This document shows, in pieces, positions 25,762-34,719 of a stretch of DNA of 64,000 nt. The position numbers and the translations under genes are program-made. Position 1 is the stretch's first letter. Each line of letters starts with the position of its first letter. Below the pieces are notes generated by a model. It did not search any database. It had not been told where the DNA came from and was given only the letters and a program-made list of their open reading frames with translations. The stretch is from Coprococcus_C sp934318045. Its GTDB lineage: Bacteria; Bacillota; Clostridia; Lachnospirales; Lachnospiraceae. The stretch lies in assembly GCA_934318045.1 (NCBI GenBank), contig CAKREY010000002.1, forward strand, positions 124,001-188,000, given 5' to 3'.

Positions 25762-27252
25762 CTACAAAGAATCCACAAACCGCATAAATGCAGCCTGTCC
25801 CTCTTCCGTCCGCTTATATACGCCCGCACATTCAAGTACCTTTACGAATACCTTGCTGATCTCGTCGTGCAGGATCTCTGTGATATTCTCCGCGGTAATA
25901 TCATAATTGCCAATCCATGAATCTACCCAGTCTGCGTGCTTCTCAATGAGTGCATTCTTGCGGATATCCTCGCCTGCTAATATTGCCTTGGATAATTCTG
26001 CCATCTCGCCCTTCAGACGTGCTGGAAGTACGGCAAGTCCCATAACCTCAATCAGACCAATATTTTCCTTCTTAATATGATGCAGGTCTGCCGATGGATG
26101 ATAAACGCCCCACGGACATTTCTCGGTTGTAATGTTGTTACGGAGTACAAGATCCAATTCGAGCTTATCGTCATGCATCCGCGCAATCGGTGTAATCGTA
26201 TTGTGTGGGACACCGTCCGTCTCACTGAAGATAAATGCATCCGCATCCGTGTATGCCCGCCAGCTTGTAAGGATATGGTCGGCAGCTTTCGCCATCACTT
26301 CCATATCATCGCCCTGCAGACGGATGACTGACATCGGCCATTTCACAATACCGGCTGTGACACTCTCAAATCCCGAAATCACAAACTTACGCTCATAATC
26401 TGCCTTTGCCATTGCGAACACATAGCCACCACCCTGAAAATGGTCATGGCTCAGGATCGAACCACCGACGATTGGAAGGTCTGCATTGGAACCAGCCATA
26501 TAATGTGGGTACTGTCTGACAAAATCCAAAAGTTTGCGGAACACCGCATAATCAATCTTCATTGGGATATGCTGCTCATTGAAGATGATGCAATGCTCGT
26601 TGTAATATACATATGGCGAATACTGTAAATAATAGTTTTGTCCATCCAGCTTGATTGGAATCACACGGTGATTCTGTCTTGCCGGGTGTGAGAAATGTCC
26701 TGCGTAGCCTTCATTCTCCTTGCAAAGCAGGCAAGCCGGATATCCGGATTTCTTCGCCTGTCCGGCCTTCGCGATATCGCGCGGATCCTTCTCCGGTTTG
26801 GACAGATTGATCGTGATGTCGATCGGACCATATTCAGTGTCAGTCACCCATTTCTCATCTTTTGCGATACGGTCTTTCCGGATATAGTTCGTCGCCTGAC
26901 TAAACTGGTAATAATAATTGGTTGCTTCCTTCGGGCTTTCCGCATAACGCTTCGCGAATTCTGCCCGTACCACACTTGGCGGTGGCGTAATACAGCCCAT
27001 AATCTTCGTATCGAACAAATCCTTTGCTGTTATGGTATCTTCTTTCATGATGCCATTTTCATGCGCATATATCATCATATCCTCTAAAATCTCACAGACA
27101 GCTCTTGACTCTGTAATCTCCGGATTCTCCTCGTACTCCATTACATCGAACAACTCCAGCAGACGGTTCGTCACATACACCTCATCTGCCTCGCAGATCA
27201 GACCATTGTTCTTACCATATATCACTAATTCACGAATCAGATCTGTAATCAT
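25762..27252 (-). CDS. galT: UDP-glucose--hexose-1-phosphate uridylyltransferase (Firmicutes type)
   Basis: 496 residues, the length of the Gram-positive GalT class, which is longer than the E. coli enzyme. The segments PSPKEATNYYYQFSQA-like (residues ESPKEATNYYYQFSQATNY), NEHCIIFNEQHIPM and the active-site GGSILSHDHFQGG are typical. It exchanges UMP between UDP-glucose and galactose-1-phosphate in the Leloir pathway. It follows galK by 85 bases on the same strand. GalE and GalM are not in the window. Confidence 0.95.
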   Translation of the reverse strand: MITDLIRELVIYGKNNGLICEADEVYVTNRLLELFDVMEYEENPEITESRAVCEILEDMMIYAHENGIMKEDTITAKDLFDTKIMGCITPPPSVVRAEFAKRYAESPKEATNYYYQFSQATNYIRKDRIAKDEKWVTDTEYGPIDITINLSKPEKDPRDIAKAGQAKKSGYPACLLCKENEGYAGHFSHPARQNHRVIPIKLDGQNYYLQYSPYVYYNEHCIIFNEQHIPMKIDYAVFRKLLDFVRQYPHYMAGSNADLPIVGGSILSHDHFQGGGYVFAMAKADYERKFVISGFESVTAGIVKWPMSVIRLQGDDMEVMAKAADHILTSWRAYTDADAFIFSETDGVPHNTITPIARMHDDKLELDLVLRNNITTEKCPWGVYHPSADLHHIKKENIGLIEVMGLAVLPARLKGEMAELSKAILAGEDIRKNALIEKHADWVDSWIGNYDITAENITEILHDEISKVFVKVLECAGVYKRTEEGQAAFMRFVDSL

Positions 27253-27337
27253 AGTGATTCCTCCATTCTTTATCTTCCATCTTATTTTACAAGCAAAACG
27301 TCCGTTTCATCTAAACCAGCGATTTTATATACAAAAA

Positions 27338-28624
27338 TTACGCCAGCACCTTCATACCGCCATACTTACGGATCTTGAGCACCTTGCACGCATCTGCACC
27401 GAACAACCGATCCATCGCTGCACGATATCCGGATACAGCCTCGTTTTTCACAAATGCCTGAATCGTACCTGCGAATCCACCGCCATGCACACGGGCAACG
27501 CCAGCTCCACCTGCAAGCGCGATTTCACTGACCGCCAGCGCCAGTGACACATTCTGGTGCATCACATCATGGCTTGTGTAGACATTCTGCAAATACTTGA
27601 ATGAAGAATCACCGGATTCCTTTACCTTCTGCAAGAATGCATCGATATTACCTGCCTTTAACGCATCTACTTCCTCTTCTACACGCACATCCTCACATAA
27701 GAAATGCAGAGCACGCAGTACGGCACGATCCCCAAGCTTCTCGCGCAGCTCCTGTGCGTGGCTTAAGATATCCTCGATCGTAAGTCCAAGCAGAACTTCC
27801 TTGCCAAAATATGACGCAACGGCTTTCATCTCTGTCGGAATGGCTGCATAATCGGCGGTCAGATCTGCATGGGAGCCCTTCGTATCTGTGATACAAAGGC
27901 TGTATCCATATGCATTTAAATCGAAATCCACTTTCTCAACCTTAGGATCTTTCACATCTGCAAAATCAATGTGCACAAGGTTTCCTACCGAGCAGGCTGT
28001 CTGATCCATCAATCCGCAAGGCTTTCCGAAATACACATTCTCTGCATACTGTCCGATAATTGCGATTGTAACTGCATCAATCGCACCATCATTATACAGA
28101 TAAGAAACAATTGTTCCGATCACTGTCTCGAAGGCCGCTGAAGAGGAAAGTCCTGCACCGATCAAGACATCACTTGTGATATATGCCTGGAATCCTCCAA
28201 CTGCGTAGCCTCGTTCCTTCGCTCCCGCAAGCACACCTTTGATCAGAGCAGTTGTCGATTCCTTCTCCTCTTCTTTCAGAGAAAGATCATTTCCGTCGAT
28301 CACGATCTCATCATAGCCATCCGATACAAGACGGATCTGCATATCCGGAAGCTTCTTCACGATAGCAATCGCATCCAAATTGATGGATGCAGCAAGAACC
28401 TCTCCATGCTGATGATCGGTGTGGTTTCCGCCAACCTCACTCCTGCCCGGTGCACTGTAGATTTCCACTGCATCTGCTCCATATAACTTCTCATACGTTT
28501 CAATCGCTGCTACATAGCGATCCTTCTGATATGGAAGCACATCTGCATCCACATAGATATCAAGCAATACATCATCATATGCACCTGCCTGTAGATTCTT
28601 TTTTAATTCTGTTGTCTGTATCAT
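27338..28624 (-). CDS. galK: Galactokinase
   Basis: 428 residues. GHMP kinase signatures: the substrate-binding APGRSEVGGNHTDHQHGEVL, ATP loop TSDVLIGAGLSSSAAFE, and GGAGVARVHGGGFAGT. It phosphorylates galactose at C1. It is first in the galK-galT operon, with AAAGGAGG before the ATG. The promoter upstream carries an operator for the divergent LacI-family protein and a possible 20-codon leader peptide. Confidence 0.95.
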   Translation of the reverse strand: MIQTTELKKNLQAGAYDDVLLDIYVDADVLPYQKDRYVAAIETYEKLYGADAVEIYSAPGRSEVGGNHTDHQHGEVLAASINLDAIAIVKKLPDMQIRLVSDGYDEIVIDGNDLSLKEEEKESTTALIKGVLAGAKERGYAVGGFQAYITSDVLIGAGLSSSAAFETVIGTIVSYLYNDGAIDAVTIAIIGQYAENVYFGKPCGLMDQTACSVGNLVHIDFADVKDPKVEKVDFDLNAYGYSLCITDTKGSHADLTADYAAIPTEMKAVASYFGKEVLLGLTIEDILSHAQELREKLGDRAVLRALHFLCEDVRVEEEVDALKAGNIDAFLQKVKESGDSSFKYLQNVYTSHDVMHQNVSLALAVSEIALAGGAGVARVHGGGFAGTIQAFVKNEAVSGYRAAMDRLFGADACKVLKIRKYGGMKVLA

Positions 28625-28636
28625 ATCGTTCCTCCT

Positions 28637-28699
28637 TTAATCACATGTATAACTATCTCGTTGCAGTAAGCCGCCGGAACCGGTTCCGAATACAATCAT
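28637..28699 (-). CDS. Possible 20-codon leader peptide of galK
   Basis: An ATG 7 bases after a perfect AGGAGG opens a 20-codon frame beginning MIVFGTG and ending at a TAA (28637-28639) that touches the galK ribosome site AAAGGAGG. It lies between the promoter and galK, so ribosomes finishing it would be placed on the galK start. The coding stretch contains the palindrome CGGAACCGGTTCCG. It could be a translational leader or simply a fortuitous frame; no regulatory amino-acid run is visible. Confidence 0.45.
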   Translation of the reverse strand: MIVFGTGSGGLLQRDSYTCD

Positions 28700-28722
28700 A
28701 CCGGTTCCTCCTTGTTACACCC

Positions 28723-28752
28723 AATATATCATGCGTTTAGTAAACGTGTCAA
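28723..28752 (-). promoter_or_regulatory. galK promoter with LacI-family operator in the spacer
   Basis: On the minus strand a perfect TTGACA (28747-28752) and TATATT (28723-28728) are separated by 18 bases. The spacer holds the perfect palindrome CGTTTACTAAACG (28734-28746), abutting the -35 box, so a bound repressor would block RNA polymerase. A further partial site (TTTACTAAA, 28758-28766) lies just upstream. Confidence 0.85.
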
Positions 28753-28825
28753 CCTTTTTTACTAAAGTTTACTATAATATTTTTCAAATTAATATAGACT
28801 TTTTCATATTATATGTGGTATATTT

Positions 28826-28838
28826 TGTTTAGTAAACA
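28826..28838 (+). promoter_or_regulatory. Second operator, upstream of the regulator gene
   Basis: TGTTTAGTAAACA is a perfect palindrome with the same core as the galK operator and ends just before the ribosome site AAAGGAG of the LacI-family gene, indicating autoregulation. Confidence 0.8.
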
Positions 28839-28856
28839 TATTGAAAGGAGTTTTCT

Positions 28857-29870
28857 ATGGCTACCATTCGTGATATTGCAAAAGAAGCTGGTGTATCGGC
28901 AGGCGCCGTATCCAGAATTTTAAATAATGATGCTACCTTAAGTGTCGCTCCGGAAACGCGGGAACATGTGCTTGCGATTGCCAGGAAATTAAACTATACC
29001 AAATCCTCCCGCACAAAAGCGATGGCAAAAAATACATTTACAATGGGAATCGTACTCTGGTATACGGCGGAGCAGGAATTAAAGGACAGCTACTATCTCC
29101 GTGTCAGACAGGGTGTGGAAGATTTTTGTATGAAAAATGCCATCCGCGTCGTACGTATTTTTCCAAATGAACCGGATGGTCTTAAGCAGCTTGCCTCCGT
29201 GAATGGATTAATCTGTCTTGGCAAGTTCTCTAAAAAAGAAATTGATACATTTCTTGGTATCTGCAGCAATATTGTATTTCTGGATATGGTTGTCGATGAA
29301 TATAACATTACATCCTTAACGCTTGATTTTGAGCGTGCCGTCTATGACGTCATGGACTATCTGACCGGACTTGGTCATACGAAGATTGCCCTGCTTGTCG
29401 GATGTGAATATGTCGGAGATGGGGAGCGTCTTGTTGACGCAAGAACTGTTGCTTATAAGAAATACATGGAGCACCGGGAAATGGATGCCGAGACGTATAT
29501 GCGGGAAGGCAGTTTCACAGCGCAGTCCGGCTATGAGATGATGATGGATCTGTTTGACAGCAAACATCTTCCAACCGCTGTCTTTGCGGCAAGTGATGCA
29601 ATTGCACTTGGTGCCATGAAAGCAATCAAAGAAAGAGGTTATAAAATCCCACAGGATATCTCTATCGTTGGTTTCAACGACGAGGAATCCAGCACATTCA
29701 TAACCCCTCCGCTTACGACCATTCATGCCCCATCCTATGATATGGGACAGCATGGCGCGAATCTTGTCTATGTTGCATCGAACTTAAGCATCAAAACACC
29801 TTTAAAAGCTAAAATTCCATGTCCGCTTGTCATCCGGGAATCCTGCGCCCGGGTCAAAGAGAACTGCTGA
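28857..29870 (+). CDS. LacI/GalR-family transcriptional regulator of the gal genes
   Basis: 337 residues. An N-terminal helix-turn-helix ATIRDIAKEAGVSAGAVSRILNN and hinge (1-60), then a periplasmic-binding-type sensor domain (FTMGIVLWYTAEQE onward, TAVFAASDAIALGAMKAIKERGYKIPQDISIVGFNDEE). It is divergent from galK with matching operators in both promoters, so it most likely represses galKT and itself, with galactose or a derivative as inducer (inference). Confidence 0.9.
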   Translation: MATIRDIAKEAGVSAGAVSRILNNDATLSVAPETREHVLAIARKLNYTKSSRTKAMAKNTFTMGIVLWYTAEQELKDSYYLRVRQGVEDFCMKNAIRVVRIFPNEPDGLKQLASVNGLICLGKFSKKEIDTFLGICSNIVFLDMVVDEYNITSLTLDFERAVYDVMDYLTGLGHTKIALLVGCEYVGDGERLVDARTVAYKKYMEHREMDAETYMREGSFTAQSGYEMMMDLFDSKHLPTAVFAASDAIALGAMKAIKERGYKIPQDISIVGFNDEESSTFITPPLTTIHAPSYDMGQHGANLVYVASNLSIKTPLKAKIPCPLVIRESCARVKENC

Positions 29871-29875
29871 TAGTT

Positions 29876-30313
29876 TTACTCAGATAACAAAATTTCTTTT
29901 GCCCGGCTGTACTTTTCTCTCCAATGCAGAATCTGCTTTTCGGAGCAGCCGGCCGCTTTCGAGCGGATCTCATCGGAATTATGCGCGAGATCTGCGAGCT
30001 TTACTTTCTTTGCTATCACATTCGGTTTCAGATTCCGGACATAATCATAATAATCAACGGTTTTATCATGCGTCAGCAAATGCACAGCTTCCGTTACAGC
30101 CGGAGGAAACGCCTGTTCTAACTCCGCAAGTGTGACTTCCGTATCTTCCACGACATCATGGAGAAGTGCCACCGTACAGCTTATCTCCTCATCCATCTGT
30201 TCTGCCAGATGAATCGGATGAAAAATATACGGCACACCACTTCTGTCCACCTGACCTTCGTGTGCTTTGTAAGCAAGCTTCATTGCTTTGATTGTCATAC
30301 TTGTATAAATCAC
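29876..30313 (-). CDS. HD-domain hydrolase, RelA/SpoT-hydrolase-like
   Basis: 145 residues forming a single HD domain: HPIHLAEQM, the HD pair in VALLHDVVEDTEVTL, and the KLADLAHN motif, the same pattern as the ppGpp hydrolase half of Rel proteins and Mesh1-like small hydrolases. No synthetase domain is present. It probably hydrolyses (p)ppGpp or another 3'-modified nucleotide; the substrate is unproven. It converges on the LacI-family gene with 5 bases between stops. Confidence 0.8.
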   Translation of the reverse strand: MIYTSMTIKAMKLAYKAHEGQVDRSGVPYIFHPIHLAEQMDEEISCTVALLHDVVEDTEVTLAELEQAFPPAVTEAVHLLTHDKTVDYYDYVRNLKPNVIAKKVKLADLAHNSDEIRSKAAGCSEKQILHWREKYSRAKEILLSE

Positions 30314-30390
30314 AGATTTCCTCCCATATATCTAACCCCGGTAAATCAATAATAATCGTCTGTGGCAAGCCTTCTCATAGAATTAATTTT

Positions 30391-30864
30391 CTAATCATTT
30401 GCACCCGGCATCTCGTAGAAAGCTTCGGTCTCATCGATATCATTCACCGGTGGCTTTAAGCCTTCGATCGTGATGTTGTGCTTCTGTGCATAATCCCAGA
30501 GTGCTGCATGAACCGCTTCCTCTGCAAGCAGGGAACAGTGCACCTTGACCGGTGGCAGCCCGCCAAGCGCTTCCATAACTGCCTTATTCGTAAGCTTCAA
30601 TGCTTCCTGAATGGACTTGCCCTTGATCATCTCCGTTGCCATACTGCTTGTTGCAACAGCGGCACCGCAGCCAAATGTCTTGAACTTGCAGTCACGGATG
30701 ATCTGGTTGTCATCGACATCGAGGTAGATACGCATGATATCGCCGCACTTCGCATTTCCGACTGTACCGACACCACTGGCATTCTCGATTTCTCCTACGT
30801 TTCTTGGGTTGGTGAAGTGTTCCATAACCTCTTCACTGTAATCTATAATCTGACTCATCGTCAT
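30391..30864 (-). CDS. nifU: NifU-like iron-sulfur cluster scaffold
   Basis: 157 residues with the three scaffold cysteines: NAKCGD, FGCGAAVATSS and KVHCSLLAEEA. The N-terminus (YSEEVMEHFTNPRNVG) is the standard IscU/NifU start. It assembles Fe-S clusters from sulfur delivered by the cysteine desulfurase encoded 36 bases upstream. It has a short, acidic C-terminal extension (PPVNDIDETEAFYEMPGAND) and lacks the Nfu and central domains of full-length nitrogenase NifU. Confidence 0.93.
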   Translation of the reverse strand: MTMSQIIDYSEEVMEHFTNPRNVGEIENASGVGTVGNAKCGDIMRIYLDVDDNQIIRDCKFKTFGCGAAVATSSMATEMIKGKSIQEALKLTNKAVMEALGGLPPVKVHCSLLAEEAVHAALWDYAQKHNITIEGLKPPVNDIDETEAFYEMPGAND

Positions 30865-30900
30865 TACCTCCTAAATATAATCAGTATCCCGTGTATGAAC

Positions 30901-32085
30901 TTACTGTTTGTTCTTCTTTACGAAATCCTCGTAAAGCGGTGACATACTGCGCAGACGCTCTACAACTGTCTTGATTGCCTCCACGGTATAATCGATTTCT
31001 TCCTTTGTTGTCTCATCGGAAAGTGTCAGACGAAGTGATCCGTGTGCAATCTCATGTGGCAGACCGATGGCAAGCAATACATGCGATGGATCGAGTGATC
31101 CGGATGTACATGCAGAACCACTGGATGCACAGATGCCCTTCTGGTCAAGCATAATCAGAAGGGACTCGCCCTCGATGAACTGAAAGCTGAAGTTCACGTT
31201 GTTCGGCAGACGCTTTACCTTATCGCCGTTTAACTTCGTATATGGAACCTCATCTAAGACACGCTTAATCAGATAATCACGCAAATTTGTCTCATATTCC
31301 ATACGTGCCTGCATCTTCTCTTTTGCAAGTATCGTTGCACGACCAAATCCTACGATACCAGGTGTATTGTGTGTACCGGCCCGCTTTCCACGCTCCTGTG
31401 CACCACCATGAACAAAGGACTCAATCTGCACACCATTTCTAAGGTACATGATACCGATTCCTTTTGGTCCGTTGATCTTATGACCGCTGGCAGAAAGCAT
31501 ATCAATATGGCATTCATCCACATTGATTGGCACATGTCCATATGCCTGTACCGCATCTGTATGGAAGAGAACCTTATGCTTCTTCGCGATCTCGCCAATC
31601 TCCTTGATCGGCTGGATGCTTCCGATCTCGTTATTTGCAAACATCACCGAAATCAGGATTGTATCCTCGCGGATTGATTTTTCAAGCTCATCTAATTTGA
31701 TGATACCATTTTCATCCACGCCGACATACGTGATCTCATAACCAAGCTTCTCTAGATACTCGCATGTATGCAGGATTGCATGATGTTCGATGGCAGACGT
31801 GATGATATGTTTTCCTTTCTTTCTCTGGGAAAATGCGATTCCTTTCAAAGCCCAGTTATCAGACTCGCTTCCGCCACCCGTGAAATAAATCTCATTTGGC
31901 TTTGCCCCAAGAAAATCCGCAACTTCCTTTCTGGCATCTTCCACCGCTTTCTTGCTCTCGCCGGCAAAACGGTATACACTTGCCGCATTTCCATAGTACT
32001 CTTCGAAATACGGATTCATTGCTTCATATACTTCCGGTGCAACTTTCGTTGTCGCCGCATTATCTAAATAAATTAACTCACTCAT
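30901..32085 (-). CDS. nifS: Cysteine desulfurase, NifS type
   Basis: 394 residues. PLP-binding Lys lies in SASGHKINGPKG, and the persulfide-forming Cys in SSGSACTSGSLDPSHVL, the short loop of the NifS/IscS group I. It takes sulfur from cysteine for Fe-S assembly with NifU. It is upstream of nifU on the same strand. Sulfur may also feed the thiS/rhodanese cluster 6 kb away (speculative). Confidence 0.95.
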   Translation of the reverse strand: MSELIYLDNAATTKVAPEVYEAMNPYFEEYYGNAASVYRFAGESKKAVEDARKEVADFLGAKPNEIYFTGGGSESDNWALKGIAFSQRKKGKHIITSAIEHHAILHTCEYLEKLGYEITYVGVDENGIIKLDELEKSIREDTILISVMFANNEIGSIQPIKEIGEIAKKHKVLFHTDAVQAYGHVPINVDECHIDMLSASGHKINGPKGIGIMYLRNGVQIESFVHGGAQERGKRAGTHNTPGIVGFGRATILAKEKMQARMEYETNLRDYLIKRVLDEVPYTKLNGDKVKRLPNNVNFSFQFIEGESLLIMLDQKGICASSGSACTSGSLDPSHVLLAIGLPHEIAHGSLRLTLSDETTKEEIDYTVEAIKTVVERLRSMSPLYEDFVKKNKQ

Positions 32086-32190
32086 TGCTATGAATGCCTC
32101 CTTAATTCTTTACTTTTGTCCATGAAAAATTATAATCAGACATGTTTCAAAAGTCAACGAAACCACCCTCATTTATAATGAGAATAAATT

Positions 32191-33099
32191 TCATTTGCAG
32201 TGCTTCTCATACTGCTTCAAGATCTCAATATAGCGGCTTCCAAGATGGCTGAGCGGGATTCCCTTCCGTTTCAGATACCCAATCGTCATCGTCTCCTCGG
32301 CTGCAAATGGTACTGCCGTATACCCATCGCCGTTTAACTCCTCACAGATAATACCGGAACATAAGGTGTAGCCGTTTAACCCTGTCATCAGATTTAACAT
32401 CGTCGCACGGTCGTCCGCCTTGATCGTCTGCTTATATTCGAGGTTGCTTAATACCTCCTCCGCAAAATAAAAGGAATTCTTATTGCCCTGTTCAAATGAC
32501 AGGCACGGATACGGTTCTAAATCCGAGAAGGAAATGAACTCCTTCCCTGCAAGCGGATGTCCGCTTGCGAGATACACATAAACCGCACAGTCAAACAACG
32601 GTTTAAATTCCAGTTCATTTGCATCAAATACCTTCTGCATGGCTTTCTGGTTGAAGCTGTTCAGATACAGGATGCCAAGCTCACTCCGGAAGTTCTTGAC
32701 ATTCTCGATGACCTCACCGGTCTTCGTCTCATGGACCGCAAGCTCATACTCGTCCAGTGAGAAATTCCGCGCCAGCTTGATGAACGCCTCCACTGCGAAG
32801 GAATAATGCTGCATGGATACGCTGAACTTCCGCTTGTGTTCTGCAGCACCCATATATTTTTCTTCCATCATCTGCTGCAGCTCCACCATCTGTCTGGCAT
32901 AGCTTAAGAACTCTTCGCCCTCCGTCGTCACAACGATACCGCGGTTCGTCCGCAGAAAGATCTCTATCTGTAATTCTTCCTCTAAATCATGAATTGTATT
33001 CGATAATGCGGGCTGCGATACAAAAAGCTCACTCGCCGCCTTGTTCATTGACTTCATATCTGCAATTGTCACCGCATACCGCAGTTGCTGTAATGTCAT
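32191..33099 (-). CDS. LysR-family transcriptional regulator
   Basis: 302 residues. N-terminal winged helix (MTLQQLRYAVTIADMKSMNKAASELFVSQPALSNTIHDLEEEL) and a substrate-binding-like effector domain (FKPLFDCAVYVYLASGHPLAG). It starts 10 bases after the stop of the MATE gene on the same strand, so it is co-transcribed with the pump rather than divergent as is usual for LysR. Target and ligand unknown. Confidence 0.9.
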   Translation of the reverse strand: MTLQQLRYAVTIADMKSMNKAASELFVSQPALSNTIHDLEEELQIEIFLRTNRGIVVTTEGEEFLSYARQMVELQQMMEEKYMGAAEHKRKFSVSMQHYSFAVEAFIKLARNFSLDEYELAVHETKTGEVIENVKNFRSELGILYLNSFNQKAMQKVFDANELEFKPLFDCAVYVYLASGHPLAGKEFISFSDLEPYPCLSFEQGNKNSFYFAEEVLSNLEYKQTIKADDRATMLNLMTGLNGYTLCSGIICEELNGDGYTAVPFAAEETMTIGYLKRKGIPLSHLGSRYIEILKQYEKHCK

Positions 33100-33108
33100 A
33101 CGCCACTC

Positions 33109-34407
33109 CTATTCTTTCCTTTTACTCACACCCTGAATTCCCATCGCAATACCAAATGTCACGACCTCTGTAACCGGAAATGCCATCCATACACCGGTTA
33201 CACCAAAAAGCTTCGACAGCATGAATGCCATCAGGCTGATCACAATGATTCCACGCGATACCGCGATCAGGGAAGATGCAAGTGCCTGTCCGGTCGCACT
33301 GAAAAATCCCGCCAGCACAATATTGACCGCCGCCACTAAGAACCCTAAGAAATAAATCCGGAGTCCCGGCACGGCAACCTTCGCTAGCTCCGCCGACTGC
33401 GCACTATTGAAGATTCCAACCAGTCCCTGTGCAAACACCCACACTGCAGACACAAGCACGATTGACAGAATGACTGCAATTACGAGTGACTGCCGCAGGA
33501 TCTTCTTGACATCCTCTTTATCACCCTTCCCATAAGAGGTACTCGCAAGCGGCTGCAAGCCCTGCGATACGCCGTTAAAGATTGCTGTTCCGACCAGTGC
33601 AATGTTCGCGATCACTCCATATGCAGCAACTGCATTATTTCCGGATAACGCAAGCAGAATAAAATTAAATACAAGCGTTGTAATACTGTTCGCGATCTCA
33701 CCGACAAACGCCACAACACCAAGGCTTGCTGCGGAAGCAAGCAATTTAAAGCTTGGCAGATGCCACTTGAACACGATCGTATTTTTCTTCGAGAGATAAT
33801 GGATCATGCAGATACCGATGCTGATGACCGGTGACACGCCGGTTGCAAGTGCCGCACCACGCATCCCCATGTGCATCGGAAACATAAATACATAATCAAA
33901 TACAATATTGAACAAACTGCTAAGCAACGTTGCCGCCATCGCGATATTCGGTGCATTATCATTTCTTACAAACGCAGTAAATGTATAGTTCGCAATAAAA
34001 AATGGGGAAAAAAGCATCGCAATCTGCAGATATTCCGTTCCGATCGACAGGATATCCGCATCCGCTCCCATCAGTTTCAGAATCGAAGCCGGGAAGAAAT
34101 ACCCAAGCAGAGTAAATCCGATTCCGATCAGAACCGCAAACATCAAAGCGTTCGAGAAATACAGCTTCGATGTCTCATTATCGGTCATCTTACAAAGCGA
34201 ATACCGCGTTGCGGAACCAATCCCGATTAACGAACCAATGGCAAATAACAACCCATAAACCGGCAGTGTCAGATTCAATGTCGCAATACCAAGGGTTCCA
34301 TTTGCCACGGAGATAAAAAATGTATCTGCGAGGATGTAGCACGACATGCCCATCATCGCAAATACATTTAAAAATATGAACTTTCTAAGTTTCTTTCCCG
34401 CGTTCAT
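33109..34407 (-). CDS. MATE-family efflux transporter
   Basis: 432 residues with twelve predicted membrane helices in two six-helix halves (MGMSCYILADTFFISVANGTLG at the start; GVVAFVGEIANSITTLVFNFIL in the second half). MATE pumps export cationic drugs with Na+ or H+. It starts 10 bases after the HMA-protein stop, so copper genes, pump and LysR gene are in one direction and may be one transcript. Confidence 0.88.
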   Translation of the reverse strand: MNAGKKLRKFIFLNVFAMMGMSCYILADTFFISVANGTLGIATLNLTLPVYGLLFAIGSLIGIGSATRYSLCKMTDNETSKLYFSNALMFAVLIGIGFTLLGYFFPASILKLMGADADILSIGTEYLQIAMLFSPFFIANYTFTAFVRNDNAPNIAMAATLLSSLFNIVFDYVFMFPMHMGMRGAALATGVSPVISIGICMIHYLSKKNTIVFKWHLPSFKLLASAASLGVVAFVGEIANSITTLVFNFILLALSGNNAVAAYGVIANIALVGTAIFNGVSQGLQPLASTSYGKGDKEDVKKILRQSLVIAVILSIVLVSAVWVFAQGLVGIFNSAQSAELAKVAVPGLRIYFLGFLVAAVNIVLAGFFSATGQALASSLIAVSRGIIVISLMAFMLSKLFGVTGVWMAFPVTEVVTFGIAMGIQGVSKRKE

Positions 34408-34417
34408 CTACTCGTTG

Positions 34418-34669
34418 TTATTTTCTGTGAAATAACCCTTTCTTCTCATAAGGCTGATGCTCGATGCCAAGTACCTTGTAGCCAAGCTTCTCGACTTCTT
34501 CTGTGAATTTTGCATCATCGAAGCCTTCCTCCGCTACGATCACGGTCTCCTTCTTCGCATGGGAAGAACTGACTTTCTTCACATTGAAATTACTTCTTAC
34601 CATGTCGTTCATATGTGACTCGCACATACCACACATCATACCATCGATTTTTGCAATAATCTGTTCCAT
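34418..34669 (-). CDS. Heavy-metal-associated (HMA) domain protein, CopZ-like
   Basis: 83 residues of one HMA fold with the metal motif MMCGMCESH (M-x-C-x2-C), followed by a short basic tail with a His (LFHRK). It probably carries Cu(I) to the CopA ATPase encoded 50 bases upstream. Gly rather than the usual Ala/Asn between the cysteines and the partner helix differ from CopZ, so a related HMA chaperone is the safe call. Confidence 0.8.
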   Translation of the reverse strand: MEQIIAKIDGMMCGMCESHMNDMVRSNFNVKKVSSSHAKKETVIVAEEGFDDAKFTEEVEKLGYKVLGIEHQPYEKKGLFHRK

Positions 34670-34719
34670 TTTGTTTTCCTCCTTAAACTACATGAATTTA
34701 TATAGAATGTCAACCTCTC

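Noticed and set aside
32155..32185. Fur-like box upstream of nifS (ATAATGAGAATAAATTTCATT)
   Set aside because: Match to a Fur consensus is weak, AT-rich DNA gives many such matches, and it lies closer to the LysR stop than to a promoter for nifS.
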